DNA of 64,000 nt from Ancylobacter tetraedralis (GCF_014195655.1 NZ_JACICD010000005.1:124001-188000), one strand, 5' to 3'. Positions 17,838-27,651 are shown, counted from the first letter of the stretch. Notes: a model not told the origin generated them from the sequence alone. Numbers and translations: made by a program.

Positions 17838-18824
17838 ATGACTGCCTCGCCCACGCATACCGCCGTGCTGCCGGACATGAAGGTGTCCGTCCGCCAGGTG
17901 TTCGGCATTGATGTCGATCTGGAAGTCCCGGCCTATGCCGAACCGGACGCGTATGTGCCGGAGGTTGACCCGGACTATCTGTTCGACCGCCCGACCACGC
18001 TCGCCATTCTCGCCGGCTTCGCCCATAACCGCCGCGTGATGGTTACGGGATACCACGGAACCGGCAAGTCGAGCCATATCGAGCAGGTCGCGGCCCGCCT
18101 CAACTGGCCCTGCGTGCGCGTCAACCTCGACAGCCACATCTCCCGTATCGACCTGATCGGCAAGGATGCCATCGTGGTCAAGGACGGGCTGCAGATCACC
18201 GAGTTCCGGGACGGCATCCTGCCCTGGGCCTACCAGAACAATGTCGCGCTCGTGTTTGACGAATATGACGCCGGCCGGCCGGACGTGATGTTCGTGATCC
18301 AGCGCGTGCTGGAATCGGCCGGCCGCCTGACGCTGCTCGACCAGAACCGCGTCATCCGCCCGCACGGCGCGTTCCGGCTGTTCTCCACCGCCAACACCAT
18401 TGGCCTGGGCGACACGACCGGCCTCTATCACGGCACGCAGCAGATCAACCAGGCGCAGATGGACCGCTGGTCCATCGTCACCACGCTGAACTATCTGGCG
18501 CATGACAAGGAGGTCGACATCGTCCTCTCCAAGGCCAAGCACTTCCAGACCGAGGGCGGGCGCGACACCGTGGCGCGCATGGTGCGCCTCGCCGACCTCA
18601 CCCGTCAGGCCTTCATCAATGGCGACCTGTCGACCGTGATGAGCCCGCGCACCGTGATCACCTGGGCCGAGAACGCCGAGATCTTCCAGGAACTCGCCTT
18701 CTCGTTCCGCGTGACCTTCCTCAACAAGTGCGACGAGCTGGAGCGCCCGCTGGTAGCCGAGTTCTACCAGCGCTGCTTCGGCAAGGAACTGACGGAATCG
18801 GCGGTCAACGTCGTCATGTCGTGA
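17838..18824 (+). CDS. cobS: Cobaltochelatase subunit CobS
   Basis: AAA+ ATPase subunit of the aerobic cobaltochelatase CobNST, which inserts cobalt into hydrogenobyrinic acid a,c-diamide. Walker A GYHGTGKS is at about 71-78, Walker B is [10 protein letters not shown], and sensor residues lie in [10 protein letters not shown]. Length (328 aa) is standard. Two adjacent ATG codons exist (17835 and 17838); GGAGG at 17829-17833 is closer to ideal spacing for the second. CobT follows after 225 nt that hold an interspersed repeat. CobN is not in this window. Confidence 0.97.
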   Translation: MTASPTHTAVLPDMKVSVRQVFGIDVDLEVPAYAEPDAYVPEVDPDYLFDRPTTLAILAGFAHNRRVMVTGYHGTGKSSHIEQVAARLNWPCVRVNLDSHISRIDLIGKDAIVVKDGLQITEFRDGILPWAYQNNVALVFDEYDAGRPDVMFVIQRVLESAGRLTLLDQNRVIRPHGAFRLFSTANTIGLGDTTGLYHGTQQINQAQMDRWSIVTTLNYLAHDKEVDIVLSKAKHFQTEGGRDTVARMVRLADLTRQAFINGDLSTVMSPRTVITWAENAEIFQELAFSFRVTFLNKCDELERPLVAEFYQRCFGKELTESAVNVVMS

Positions 18825-18830
18825 ATGGGC

Positions 18831-19003
18831 TCTCTCCCTCTCCCGCCGAACCCGGCTGTTGCCGGGTTCGGTTCGCAAGCTCGGACTCGGTAACAGCCGA
18901 TCTTGACGGAGAGGGTTTGGGTGAGTGGCATCCGGCGCTTCGCAATCGCATAGCCCCTCACCGACCCGCTTCGCGGGCCACCTCTCCCCGGCGGGGCGAG
19001 GAA
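18831..19003 (+). repeat. Interspersed palindromic intergenic repeat, copy 1
   Basis: Sits between cobS and cobT. It contains a hairpin CGAACCCGG/CCGGGTTCG at 18847-18870, a GAGAGGGTTTGGGTGAG block near 18915, and CCCCTCACCGA, CCCGCTTCGCGGG and CCCCGGCGGGGCGAGG blocks at about 18954-19003. The same ordered blocks occur in reverse orientation at 56799-56904, defining a repeat family. It contains no gene. It may act as an mRNA-stability or attenuation element inside the cobST transcript. Confidence 0.8.
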
Positions 19004-19049
19004 TGAAACCTCGGCGTCCGAGGCTGCCTCTCGATCCAAGGCGATGATC

Positions 19050-21119
19050 ATGTCCACCTCGAACCGCCCGACCCGCGCCCAGCCCAAGGAAGCCCCGACC
19101 GAGCCGCTCAAGCGCGCCGTCACCGGCTGCCTTCGCGCCATCGCGGGCAATCGCGAGATCGATGTGAGCTTCGGCGCGGAACGGCCGGGCTTTACCGACG
19201 GGCGCGCGCGCCTGCCCGAGCCCACGCGCCGCATGACCAAGCAGGATGCCGCCATCATGCGCGGCCATGCCGATTCCATGGCGCTGCGCATGGCCTGCCA
19301 CGACCCCAAGGTGCACCAGCGCCTCTCCCCGGTCGGCCAGCAGGCACGCGCCGCGTTCGAAGCGGCCGAGCAGACGCGCTGCGAATCGCTCGGCGCGCTG
19401 CGCATGGACGGCGTGGCGCTCAACCTCTCCGCCATGCTGGAGGACCGCTACCAGAAGGCGAATTTCGCCAATCTGGCCGACCGCTCGGATGCGCCGCTGG
19501 AGCATGCCCTCGCGCTCATGCTGCGCGAGCGCATGACCGGCATGGCCCCGCCGGCCGCCGCGCGCGAAATGGTCAATCTCTGGCGCGGCTTCATCGAGGA
19601 GCACGGCGCCACCGCGCTCGATGAGCTGGCCGGCTCGGCGGCCGATCAGACCCGCTTTGCCGAAGCGATGCGCGACCTTCTGTCCTCGCTCGGCATGGGC
19701 GAGGACATCGCCCCGTTCGACGAGAACAACGACCCCTCCACGGATGCCGATGACAGCCGCGACGAGGACAGCGGCAAGGGCAGTGACGCGGAGGAGGACG
19801 AGAACAGCGAGGGCCAGACCGAGCTGGACACCGACCTCTCCTCCGACCAGAATCCGGAGGACAGCGAGGACCAGCAGGAGCAGCCCACCTCCGACCTCGC
19901 CGACGATGCCGAACTGGGCGATGCCGATGAATCGTCCGAGCCCTGGCAGCCACAGAATGCCGTGCCGTCCGAGCCGCGCCCGCCGGAATACCACCCCTTC
20001 ACCCCGCGTTTCGACGAGACGGTGAACGCGGACGAATTGTGCGACCCCGAGGAACTGGCACGGCTGCGCGCCTATCTGGACAAGCAGCTCAGCCATCTCT
20101 CGGGCGTCGTCTCGCGCCTCGCCAACCGGTTGCAGCGCCGGCTGATGGCGCAGCAGAGCCGCGGCTGGGACTTCGACCTCGAGGAGGGCATGCTCGACCC
20201 CGCGCGGCTCTACCGCGTGATCCTCGATCCGATGCAGCCGCTCTCGTTCAAGCGCGAGCGCGATACCGATTTCCGCGACACCGTGGTCACGCTGCTGCTC
20301 GACAATTCCGGCTCGATGCGGGGGCGCCCGATCACGGTCGCCGCCGCCTGCGCGGATATTCTCGCGCGCACGCTGGAGCGCTGCGGCGTGAAGGTCGAGA
20401 TCCTCGGCTTCACCACCAAGGCGTGGAAGGGCGGGCAGGCGCGCGAGGCCTGGCTTTCCGCCGGCAAGCCGGGCGCGCCCGGCCGGCTGAACGACCTGCG
20501 CCACATCATCTACAAGTCGGCCGATGCCCCCTGGCGCCGCGCCCGCAAGAATCTCGGCCTGATGATGCGCGAGGGGTTGCTGAAGGAGAATATCGACGGC
20601 GAGGCGCTCGACTGGGCGCATAATCGCCTGCTCGCCCGCAACGAGCAGCGCCGTATCCTGATGATGATTTCCGACGGCGCGCCGGTGGACGATTCCACGC
20701 TTTCGGTGAACCCCGGCAATTATCTGGAGCGGCACCTGCGTTGGGTTATCCAGCAGATCGAGGACAAGTCCCCGGTCGAACTCATCGCCATCGGCATCGG
20801 CCATGACGTGACGCGCTATTACAAGCGCGCGGTGACCATCGTCGACGCCGAGGAACTGGGCGGGGTGATGACCGAGAAACTCGCCGAGCTGTTCGCCGAG
20901 CACGGCCCGGTGCGCGGGGAGCGCGGAACTTCGCCGAAGAGCGCGGCGAAGGCCGCGGCCACCCGAGCGTCGGCGGCGAAACCGGCTCCGGCCGCGAAAG
21001 CGGCGGCCGGCAAGACGCCGAGCGGAAAGACGCCGGGTGAAAAGACTGCGGGCGGCAGGACGGGCGCCTCCGCTGGCCCGGCCGGGCCCGTGCATATTCC
21101 CACGCGACGCTCGACCTGA
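19050..21119 (+). CDS. cobT: Cobaltochelatase subunit CobT
   Basis: 689-residue partner of CobS in the CobNST cobalt chelatase. An N-terminal CobT domain is followed by a very acidic low-complexity linker (about 225-300, rich in Asp, Glu, Ser), then a von Willebrand A domain with the MIDAS motif DNSGSM. After the domain comes an unusual tail of about 60 residues rich in Lys, Ala, Thr and Gly. ATG 19050 has AAGG eight bases upstream and is preferred to ATG 19044. The cobS-cobT order is conserved, here interrupted by a repeat element. Confidence 0.96.
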   Translation: MSTSNRPTRAQPKEAPTEPLKRAVTGCLRAIAGNREIDVSFGAERPGFTDGRARLPEPTRRMTKQDAAIMRGHADSMALRMACHDPKVHQRLSPVGQQARAAFEAAEQTRCESLGALRMDGVALNLSAMLEDRYQKANFANLADRSDAPLEHALALMLRERMTGMAPPAAAREMVNLWRGFIEEHGATALDELAGSAADQTRFAEAMRDLLSSLGMGEDIAPFDENNDPSTDADDSRDEDSGKGSDAEEDENSEGQTELDTDLSSDQNPEDSEDQQEQPTSDLADDAELGDADESSEPWQPQNAVPSEPRPPEYHPFTPRFDETVNADELCDPEELARLRAYLDKQLSHLSGVVSRLANRLQRRLMAQQSRGWDFDLEEGMLDPARLYRVILDPMQPLSFKRERDTDFRDTVVTLLLDNSGSMRGRPITVAAACADILARTLERCGVKVEILGFTTKAWKGGQAREAWLSAGKPGAPGRLNDLRHIIYKSADAPWRRARKNLGLMMREGLLKENIDGEALDWAHNRLLARNEQRRILMMISDGAPVDDSTLSVNPGNYLERHLRWVIQQIEDKSPVELIAIGIGHDVTRYYKRAVTIVDAEELGGVMTEKLAELFAEHGPVRGERGTSPKSAAKAAATRASAAKPAPAAKAAAGKTPSGKTPGEKTAGGRTGASAGPAGPVHIPTRRST

Positions 21120-21121
21120 TC

Positions 21122-21177
21122 GGGCCGGTCTGCGGGGGCCAGTCTGCCGGGGCCGGTCTGTGAGGGCCGGTCTCGCC
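21122..21177. repeat. 14-bp tandem repeat, four units
   Basis: The core GGGCCGGTCT recurs at 21122, 21136 (one substitution), 21150 and 21164, an exact 14-bp period, immediately after the cobT stop. Confidence 0.85.
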
Positions 21178-21183
21178 CCAGCC

Positions 21184-21222
21184 TTCCGGCTCCCAGTTCC
21201 GGCTCCCAGTTCCGGCTCCCAG
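21184..21222. repeat. 13-bp tandem repeat, three exact units
   Basis: TTCCGGCTCCCAG is repeated three times without mismatch at 21184, 21197 and 21210. Non-coding. Confidence 0.9.
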
Positions 21223-21349
21223 TTCGCCTGCAGGGGCAGCCTCAGGCTTCCTCACCTCGGCCATGAGGCAGGGAAACACGAGGCTGCGAAGCGGCAGCGT
21301 CGTTCACGCCGCCCACGCCCCTTGAAATGCCGCTGCGGCACCCCATATC

Positions 21350-21542
21350 CCTGACAACCCAGCCAGAACGGGGCTGTCGGTAGGTTGGCGCTTCGTCAGC
21401 GTCTCGCCGGCAGGAACGTGGTCAGGACGGATGTACTCCGGCCACGTTCTCACCCTCCGGCCGCTTGACGAGCGGCCGGCTTCTTGCGGGGCATGTCCCG
21501 AATAGACCGACATCCAGGCGCGCCGTCATGGCGCGCTTTTTT
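21350..21542 (+). ncRNA. Candidate small RNA of about 185-190 nt
   Basis: A TTGAAA (21322-21327) / CATATC (21344-21349) pair with 16-nt spacing would start a transcript near 21356. The sequence then folds into several perfect stems: GAACGTGG (21414) with CCACGTTC (21442), CCGGCCGCT (21457) with AGCGGCCGG (21471), and a long-range TGTCGGT (21375) with ACCGACA (21506). It ends at a GC hairpin plus U6 (21518-21542). No match to tmRNA, RNase P, 6S or SRP RNA signatures was recognised. The evidence is structural only. Confidence 0.35.
21518..21542 (+). terminator. Rho-independent terminator
   Basis: GCGCGCC (21518-21524), a 5-nt loop, GGCGCGC (21530-21536) and six T residues form a classic plus-strand terminator. 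It lies 400 nt past the cobT stop, too far to be an obvious cobT terminator, which argues for a separate transcript ending here. A second T-run follows at 21552. Confidence 0.75.
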
Positions 21543-21710
21543 ATGTCGCGCTTTTTTTGCCGGTCGACCTGAACACGCCACTGCGCCTCGCGTATGACGG
21601 GACATTGCGATCGGCGCCGGGGCCTCAGCCGCCTCCAGCGTCCCACAAGAGCGCGTCGACCCGTGCCCTGCCCAGAGCCACGGGCCGCAGGATCACGGGC
21701 CGACGCAGCA

Positions 21711-23417
21711 TCACACCCCGAATGGACGACGCGCCCGCGGGGAGGCTTCTTCGGGAAAGGGCCCGGTGCCGGGATCGTCCGGCAGATGCGGCATGGCGAC
21801 CACAACTTCCGGCCCGAACCGCCCGCGTGCCGACGCGCCGGCCGGCGAGCCGGACGCGGAAACGAGCGTCTCCCCGGCGGCGGAAGAGGGACGCTCGGTT
21901 GCCGCCCGATGAGCTTCAGCCTCCGGCGCCAATGTCGGCGCGCCCGGCCCGGACGGCAGGTCGACTACGGCCGGCGCGGGCGGCGACGCGGGCGCCGGCT
22001 CCACCCCGGATGGCGCCACATCGTGCGGCACCGCCTGCGCCTGAGCCGCCTGCGCCTGCGTCACGGCGCGGCTCTCGATGGCAGCGGCGATCGCCGCCTT
22101 CACGCGCTCGGCCTCGTTTTCCAGCATCGGCGTCGCGGCGATGCCCGGCAGCACCTTCCATTCGAAGGCGTCGAGCTTGCCCGTCACCGGCGATACCGGC
22201 GCCCAGCGCTCGGCGACCACCCCATCCGCCACCCAGGCAGGATCGCGCAGGGCGCGCACCGCGCGCGCGGTCCATTCGCGCGCCTTGCCGACATCGGCAT
22301 GCTCGGCTGCTTCCAGCTCGGCCATCAGCAGGCAGACGCGCTGCGACGGCTCGCCCAGAAGCGGTGCCAGCGCCGTGCGGGCAATGTCGAATTCCTGCGC
22401 GTCGAGCGCGGCCCGCGCCATCACCATGGCGCTTTCCCGGTGCGAGGGCATGCGCGAGGTGAGCGTGCGGATGCGCTTGAGCCGCTCCTGCGACGAATCG
22501 CCGGGCCGCAGATGCAGATAGGCATCGGCCAGATCGGGATGCGGCGTCGCCGCATAGGCGGTCTCGATGATCTTCGCCGCTTTGCGGGCGTCGCCCACCG
22601 CGCCGAGCAGACGCCCGGCGACATCGGCCGCCGGCACCAGCGTTGGCGCAAGGCGGGTGGCCTCCACCGCCTTCTCGCGCGCCGTCGAAGGATCGGAGAG
22701 TTCCAGCGCCAGAGCCTGCGCGGCGAGCAGCACCGCCCGCCGGCGGCGGTGGGCCGCGCGGTCGAGTCCGCCATGGGCCGCCTCGCGCTCCAGCATGGCG
22801 AGCGCCCCGGCGAAATCACCGGAGAGGCAGCGCGCCTCGATAACCGCGTCCGCCGCCCAGGCGAGCCCGGGCTCCTGGCGTGCCGCTTCTTCCGCCGCCA
22901 TCAGCGCGGCGCCGGTGTCGCCGCGCCGGCGCGCCTCCACATGAAGGCCGCGCAGGCCGAGCAGGCGGGTCGCGGGCGTTTCCGTCATGGTGCGGAAGCT
23001 GGCCTCGGCTCCGGCGGTATCGCCCGAGAGCTGTGCCGCCTGCGCGGCCAACAGCTGGGTCAGCGGCTCGCGGCCGAGAAGGCGCTGCGCATCATTGGCG
23101 GCGCGGCGCGCACCCATGATGTCGCCGGAGCCGACCGCGACCAGCCCGCGCGAGATCGCCGCCCAGCCCTTGTTACGGCGGCGGTGGCGCAGCGACGAAC
23201 CGATGAGATCGGGCGAGCGCACGATGAGACGCAGCAGCGTCCACAGGAGAATGGTGGCGGCGAGCAGCACCAGCAGCGCGCTCGCCCCGACCAGGAGGCT
23301 GGTCTCGATGTGCCAGCCCTGCCAGTCGATGGCGATTTCGCCCGGACGGTCGGCCAGCCAGCCGACCCCGAAGGCGATGGCGGCGAGGATCAGCAGATAG
23401 ACGACGATGCGGATCAC
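21711..23417 (-). CDS. hemY: HemY N-terminal domain protein (alphaproteobacterial HemY-like)
   Basis: 568-residue membrane-anchored TPR-like protein encoded at the end of the haem operon. Two N-terminal membrane spans (about 3-20 and 42-65) bracket GEIAIDWQGWHIE, typical of the HemY_N domain. A long helical-repeat region follows (about 90-430), then an Ala/Pro-rich tail after about 455. This HemY is not the protoporphyrinogen oxidase of Bacillus; its role in haem synthesis is inferred from operon context. Its ATG overlaps the stop of the mitofilin-like gene (ATGA). Confidence 0.9.
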   Translation of the reverse strand: MIRIVVYLLILAAIAFGVGWLADRPGEIAIDWQGWHIETSLLVGASALLVLLAATILLWTLLRLIVRSPDLIGSSLRHRRRNKGWAAISRGLVAVGSGDIMGARRAANDAQRLLGREPLTQLLAAQAAQLSGDTAGAEASFRTMTETPATRLLGLRGLHVEARRRGDTGAALMAAEEAARQEPGLAWAADAVIEARCLSGDFAGALAMLEREAAHGGLDRAAHRRRRAVLLAAQALALELSDPSTAREKAVEATRLAPTLVPAADVAGRLLGAVGDARKAAKIIETAYAATPHPDLADAYLHLRPGDSSQERLKRIRTLTSRMPSHRESAMVMARAALDAQEFDIARTALAPLLGEPSQRVCLLMAELEAAEHADVGKAREWTARAVRALRDPAWVADGVVAERWAPVSPVTGKLDAFEWKVLPGIAATPMLENEAERVKAAIAAAIESRAVTQAQAAQAQAVPHDVAPSGVEPAPASPPAPAVVDLPSGPGAPTLAPEAEAHRAATERPSSAAGETLVSASGSPAGASARGRFGPEVVVAMPHLPDDPGTGPFPEEASPRARRPFGV

Positions 23418-24793
23418 TGGACTCCTCCCGCGAGCGTGGCCAGCACGTGCTGGCTGAGGCCGGCCACCGCGGCGAGCGCCGCCTGCCGGGCCTCGATGTC
23501 AGAGATGACCGGCGCGGCGAGCGCGCGCGCGTCCGCCGGAAGGCCGTTCAGCGCCGCCAGTGCGACGGTCAGATCGTCGCGAGCGAGCGCCGCCTCGGCC
23601 GTCGCGAGGCCGGACGTCGCCGCCTCGGAGGGCACCTCCGCGCTGCGCCGCACGGTGACGAGATTGCCGGCGCTCTTCATCAGTCGGTCGACGATGCCCG
23701 CATCGGCATCCGGCGCGGCGGCGGGCGCGGCCTTCGGCGTTATCGCGGCCATCAGTTGCGCGAGCAGAGCCGGCCCGGCGGGAAAGCCCGTGGCGGCACG
23801 GGACTCCAGCGCGGCCAGGGTGTCGCCGCCCGCGCCGAGCAGCGCGCGGCTGGCCTTCAGTTCGGTGACGAAGGGACGGCCCGCGACGACCGCCTCCTTC
23901 AGCGCGCCGAGCGCGGCGAGCTGCGCCGCCGCCTGGCCGCTGGTGCGCTGCTGCGCGCTGACCGTGGCGACCTGCTGCTCCAGCGCGCCGATGCGCGTGC
24001 GCGCCGCCGCAAGTTCTTCCGGGGAAACGGCTGGCGCCGGCGCAGGGAGCGCCGCGACATGGCTTTCCAGCGCGCCCAGACGGGTGTCGAGCGTGCCGAC
24101 GCGGGTGCCGAGGCCGGACACTTCCTCGGCCGAGGCACCGGGCGCGGGAGTGGCGGCGGGTGGAGCGCTGGCCATCTCGTTCACCTTGCCGCCAATGGCC
24201 GTGAGACCGGATTCCAGTGCATCGAGCCGGGTCGCCAGTTCCTGCGGCGCCAGCGCGCCGGCCGGCAGCGGGTTTGCCCCGCCCCCGGACGCCTCCAGCG
24301 CATCGAGGCGCTGGCGCAGATCGAGCGCGCGCGCCTCGAGATCGGTGATGGCCTCCACGTTTTCGCCGGCATTATAGACGGTCGAGACCACCGCGAACGC
24401 CACCGCGCCGCCGACGAGGCCGGAGACCAGGGCGATAAGCAGGCTGGCGAGCACGCCGGGCCGGCGGGTCGTTGCCGGGGCAGCCGCCTCCGGCTTCGGG
24501 CCGGGCACTTCGCTGGGATGGACGGGCTCGGGCGGTGCCGCATCCTCCGCCGCGGCTTCCGAAGCGGAGGCGGCCGGTGCCGTTTCGGAAGCCGCAGGGT
24601 TGGAAGCCGCGGCATCCGGAGGCAGCGCGGCCACATCTTCCGAAGCGGGCGACTTTGCCGCCTCGCCCGCCGGCGGGGTCACGTCGGTGGCGGGCAGGTC
24701 GAGCGTCGGCGGAGGCCGGCGGCGCGATTTGTCTTTCGCGCCGGCCACGGCCGTCTCGTCGGTCGGGTCGAGTTTCGGATCGTCCTGCGCCAC
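23414..24793 (-). CDS. Mitofilin/Mic60-like inner membrane protein (COG4223)
   Basis: 459-residue protein with a disordered, acidic, Ala/Pro-rich N terminus (1-110), one membrane span (about 113-137, VLASLLIALVSGLVGGAVAF), a coiled-coil region (about 145-300) and a C-terminal helical domain ending LSQHVLATLAGG. This is the layout of alphaproteobacterial Mic60, the ancestor of the mitochondrial cristae organiser, which shapes intracytoplasmic membranes in phototrophs. It lies between hemD and hemY, the position conserved across alphaproteobacteria. Function in a non-phototroph is uncertain. Confidence 0.85.
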   Translation of the reverse strand: MAQDDPKLDPTDETAVAGAKDKSRRRPPPTLDLPATDVTPPAGEAAKSPASEDVAALPPDAAASNPAASETAPAASASEAAAEDAAPPEPVHPSEVPGPKPEAAAPATTRRPGVLASLLIALVSGLVGGAVAFAVVSTVYNAGENVEAITDLEARALDLRQRLDALEASGGGANPLPAGALAPQELATRLDALESGLTAIGGKVNEMASAPPAATPAPGASAEEVSGLGTRVGTLDTRLGALESHVAALPAPAPAVSPEELAAARTRIGALEQQVATVSAQQRTSGQAAAQLAALGALKEAVVAGRPFVTELKASRALLGAGGDTLAALESRAATGFPAGPALLAQLMAAITPKAAPAAAPDADAGIVDRLMKSAGNLVTVRRSAEVPSEAATSGLATAEAALARDDLTVALAALNGLPADARALAAPVISDIEARQAALAAVAGLSQHVLATLAGGVQ

Positions 24794-24887
24794 GTTGATA
24801 CCCCTGACATCATAAACCGCCGGTCCGGTCCCGGTTCCGGGATAGACCGCGCCCGCGCCCGCCGCAACCTCGGGAGACCCCCATGGT

Positions 24888-25592
24888 TCACCCGCCCAGC
24901 AGCGCGAACAAGCCCTCTTCCGTCGGCGCCGCCGCGATCCGCGTCGGCCAGCCGGCCGCCACGAGCGGCGCCGCCACCTTCGCCGAGAAGCACAGATGCG
25001 TCACCTGCGCAAAAGCCCCCATCGCGTCGGCATCGCCGGCTAGTGCCACCAGCGTCGCCGCCGTGCGCGGGGAGAAATGGAACGCCATGTCGATCCGCCC
25101 CTCCCGCGCCGCCACAAGGGTGGTAGCGCGTAGCCGTGGCGCCGCCACGGCACGGTAGATCACGAAAAGGTCAACGCCGATGCCGGCCGGCGCCAGCTCC
25201 GTGGAAAGATCCACCGCGCGGTCCTCCCCGGCGACATGCAGCACGCGCATGCCCGGTGCCAGCCGCCCGCGCAGCAGCCCCGCCAGCGCGAGGCCGTCAC
25301 CGCCAGCGACATGCACGCTGCCGAACGCGGCCGGCGCGGCGGCGGCGGTGCGTCGACCCACCGCATAGAGCGGCAGCGCGGCCAGCGCCGCCAGTTCGGG
25401 GCGCAGGTCGAGCAGGCGGGCGCCGTTCACGCTGGTCAGCGCCACCGCGTCGAACGCCCCTTCCGGCAGGCGGGAATCGGCGAGGCCTTCGACCAGCAGC
25501 AGCGGATCGACCAGCGCGACATGGCCGGCGGCGGCGAGGCGGTCCGCCGTCGCCTGCGCATCGGGCTGCGGGCGTGTGACGAGCACCCGCAT
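24888..25592 (-). CDS. hemD: Uroporphyrinogen-III synthase (HemD)
   Basis: 234-residue enzyme that cyclises hydroxymethylbilane with inversion of ring D. Family features are the N-terminal RVLVTRPQPDAQATADRL, the central LTSVNGAR, the YRAV turn at the domain hinge, FSPRTAATL and the C-terminal APTEEGLFALL. Sequence conservation is low across the family, but position 5 nt after hemC and overall layout make the call firm. The product feeds haem, sirohaem and cobalamin synthesis. Confidence 0.94.
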   Translation of the reverse strand: MRVLVTRPQPDAQATADRLAAAGHVALVDPLLLVEGLADSRLPEGAFDAVALTSVNGARLLDLRPELAALAALPLYAVGRRTAAAAPAAFGSVHVAGGDGLALAGLLRGRLAPGMRVLHVAGEDRAVDLSTELAPAGIGVDLFVIYRAVAAPRLRATTLVAAREGRIDMAFHFSPRTAATLVALAGDADAMGAFAQVTHLCFSAKVAAPLVAAGWPTRIAAAPTEEGLFALLGG

Positions 25593-25597
25593 GCGCG

Positions 25598-26527
25598 TCA
25601 GGCGGGAAGCAGGTCGGGCGGCACCAGCGCACGCATCTCGCGCCCGGCGGCGATGCCGAGTTCCAGCGCCCGGTTGACCGGGCCGTGGCGCACCACCTCG
25701 TAATAGTGCTTACCGTCCGGCGAGAGCACTGCACCACGGAAACGGATCTCGTCTCCGTGGATCTGCGCGTGGCCGGCGATCGGCGTGCGGCAGGAGCCGT
25801 CGAGCTCGGCGAGGAAGGCCCGCTCCACGCGCAGCGCGAGCCCCGTGGGGGGGCACAGGATGGGCACCAGCAGCGAATCCACCGCCAGATCGCGCCGGCG
25901 GGATTCGATGGCGACGGCGCCCTGCCCCACGGCGGGCAGGAAATCGGCGGTGTTCAGCACCTCGCTCGCCTTGTCCGCCATGCCGAGCCGGGTGAGGCCG
26001 GCCAGCGCCAGCAGGGTGGCGTCGAACTCGCCGCTCTCCACCTTGGCGAGCCGGGTCTGCACATTGCCGCGCAGCAGCGAGACCTCGAGGTCCGGTCGGA
26101 GACGGCGCAGCTGCGCTTCGCGCCGCAGCGAGGCGGTGCCCACCTTCGCGCCCGGCTTGAGGCCGGCCAGCGACCAGCCCTCGCGCAGGATCAGCGCGTC
26201 GCGCACATCCGCGCGCGGCAGGTAGCCGACCAGATGCAGCCCGTCCGGCAGCTTCGTCGCCATGTCCTTGGCCGAATGCACCGCGAGGTCGATGCGCCGC
26301 TCCAGCAGCGCTTCCTCGATCTCCTTGGTGAACAGCCCCTTGCCGCCGGCCTGCGACAGCGCCCGGTCGGTGATGGCGTCGCCCGTGGTGCGGATGACCT
26401 GGATCTCCACCGCCTCCTCATCCCAGCCATGCGCCTTGAGAAGGGCATCGCGCACGGCATGCGCCTGCCAGAGCGCCAGCGGGCTGCCGCGGGTGCCGAG
26501 CCGGAGACGGGGAAGCGATTGCGTCAT
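25598..26527 (-). CDS. hemC: Hydroxymethylbilane synthase / porphobilinogen deaminase (HemC)
   Basis: 309-residue enzyme that polymerises four porphobilinogens. It starts with [15 protein letters not shown], has the [11 protein letters not shown] segment carrying the catalytic aspartate region, and the dipyrromethane cofactor cysteine in [13 protein letters not shown] near residue 245. It is the first gene of hemC-hemD-mitofilin-hemY and is divergent from tsaD across about 60 nt, so both promoters must share that space. Confidence 0.97.
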   Translation of the reverse strand: MTQSLPRLRLGTRGSPLALWQAHAVRDALLKAHGWDEEAVEIQVIRTTGDAITDRALSQAGGKGLFTKEIEEALLERRIDLAVHSAKDMATKLPDGLHLVGYLPRADVRDALILREGWSLAGLKPGAKVGTASLRREAQLRRLRPDLEVSLLRGNVQTRLAKVESGEFDATLLALAGLTRLGMADKASEVLNTADFLPAVGQGAVAIESRRRDLAVDSLLVPILCPPTGLALRVERAFLAELDGSCRTPIAGHAQIHGDEIRFRGAVLSPDGKHYYEVVRHGPVNRALELGIAAGREMRALVPPDLLPA

Positions 26528-26589
26528 GAGGTCCTGCGGTGCTAGCGGTTCCGACGGGGTTCAAAACACTGTCCATCGGCATGGAGTCA

Positions 26590-27651
26590 ATGCGCGATCT
26601 TCTTCTGCTCGGGATCGAGACCACCTGCGACGAGACCGCCGCGGCCGTCGTGCGCCGCCGCGCGGACGGCAGCGGCACGATCCTGTCGAACATCGTGCGC
26701 TCGCAGACCAGCGACCATGCGCCCTATGGCGGCGTGGTGCCGGAAATCGCCTCCCGCGCCCATGTGGAGGTGATCGACACCATCATCGAGCAGGCGCTGC
26801 GCTCCTCCGCCGTGAAGCTGGTGGAACTCGACGGCATCGCCGCCGCGGCGGGGCCGGGGCTGATCGGCGGCGTCATCGTCGGGCTCACCACCGCCAAGGC
26901 GATCGCGCTGGCCGCCCGCAAGCCGCTGATCGCCGTCAATCATCTGGAAGCGCATGCGCTCACGGCCCGTCTCACCGACGCGGTGCCCTTCCCGTTCCTG
27001 CTGCTGCTGGTCTCGGGCGGGCACACCCAGCTCGTCGCCGTCACCGGCGTCGGCGAATATGTGAAGCTCGGCGGCACCATCGACGATGCCATCGGCGAGG
27101 CCTTCGACAAGACCGCCAAGATGCTCGGCCTGCCCTATCCCGGCGGACCCGCGGTGGAGGCGGCCGCCCGCACCGGCGATGCCCTGCGCTTTGCCCTGCC
27201 GCGCCCGCTCTATGGCCGGCCGACGCCGGACTTCTCGCTCTCCGGCCTCAAGACCGCGGTGCGGCTGGAGGCGCTGAAGATCGCCCCGCTGGCCGACCAG
27301 GACGTCGCGGACCTGTGCGCTTCCTTCCAGGCCGCCGTGGTCGACCTCCTCGCCGACCGGGTGCGCTGCGCGCTGCGGCTGATGCGCGAGCACGGCCTCG
27401 CCCCGCATGCACTGGTGCTGGCTGGCGGGGTCGGCGCCAACCAGGCGGTGCGGCGCACGCTACACAAGGTGGCGGCCGATGGCGGCACGCGCCTCGCCGT
27501 GCCACCGCCGGAACTGTGCACCGACAATGGCGCGATGATCGCCTGGGCGGGAGCCGAGCGGCTCGCGCTGGGACTGACCGACGACCTCGCCACCTCCCCG
27601 CGCGCCCGCTGGCCGCTGGAGGAAGTGGCCGGGGTCGACTGGGCGGACTGA
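26590..27651 (+). CDS. tsaD: tRNA N6-adenosine threonylcarbamoyltransferase (TsaD)
   Basis: 353-residue ASKHA-fold enzyme that transfers threonylcarbamoyl from the AMP intermediate to A37 of ANN-decoding tRNAs. Seen are [14 protein letters not shown] at the N terminus, the metal-binding HLEAHAL, the SGGHTQL phosphate loop and [14 protein letters not shown] near the C terminus. Two nearby ATGs are possible (26581 and 26590); the second begins [12 protein letters not shown] and fits the family better. The TGA overlaps the gpsA ATG (TGATG). Divergence from hemC is conserved in Rhizobiales. Confidence 0.97.
   Translation: MRDLLLLGIETTCDETAAAVVRRRADGSGTILSNIVRSQTSDHAPYGGVVPEIASRAHVEVIDTIIEQALRSSAVKLVELDGIAAAAGPGLIGGVIVGLTTAKAIALAARKPLIAVNHLEAHALTARLTDAVPFPFLLLLVSGGHTQLVAVTGVGEYVKLGGTIDDAIGEAFDKTAKMLGLPYPGGPAVEAAARTGDALRFALPRPLYGRPTPDFSLSGLKTAVRLEALKIAPLADQDVADLCASFQAAVVDLLADRVRCALRLMREHGLAPHALVLAGGVGANQAVRRTLHKVAADGGTRLAVPPPELCTDNGAMIAWAGAERLALGLTDDLATSPRARWPLEEVAGVDWAD

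Larger units (their letters stand above)
21120..21710. other. 591-bp gene-free region between cobT and hemY
   Basis: Convergent intergenic space. It holds four 14-bp repeats (21122-21177), three 13-bp repeats (21184-21222), a promoter-like pair (21322-21349), several hairpins and a strong terminator (21518-21542). Short frames exist on both strands but none resembles a known protein. A small RNA is the best explanation for the middle part. Confidence 0.6.

Noticed and set aside
17784-21095. A 1103-codon open frame antisense to cobS and cobT
   Set aside because: High GC makes stop codons rare on the opposite strand. The translation is Arg/Gly/Asp/His-rich without domains, and the plus strand encodes clear CobS and CobT.
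21304-21513. A 69-codon minus-strand frame in the cobT-hemY gap
   Set aside because: No similarity recognised, and the same bases form stems and a terminator better explained as RNA on the plus strand.
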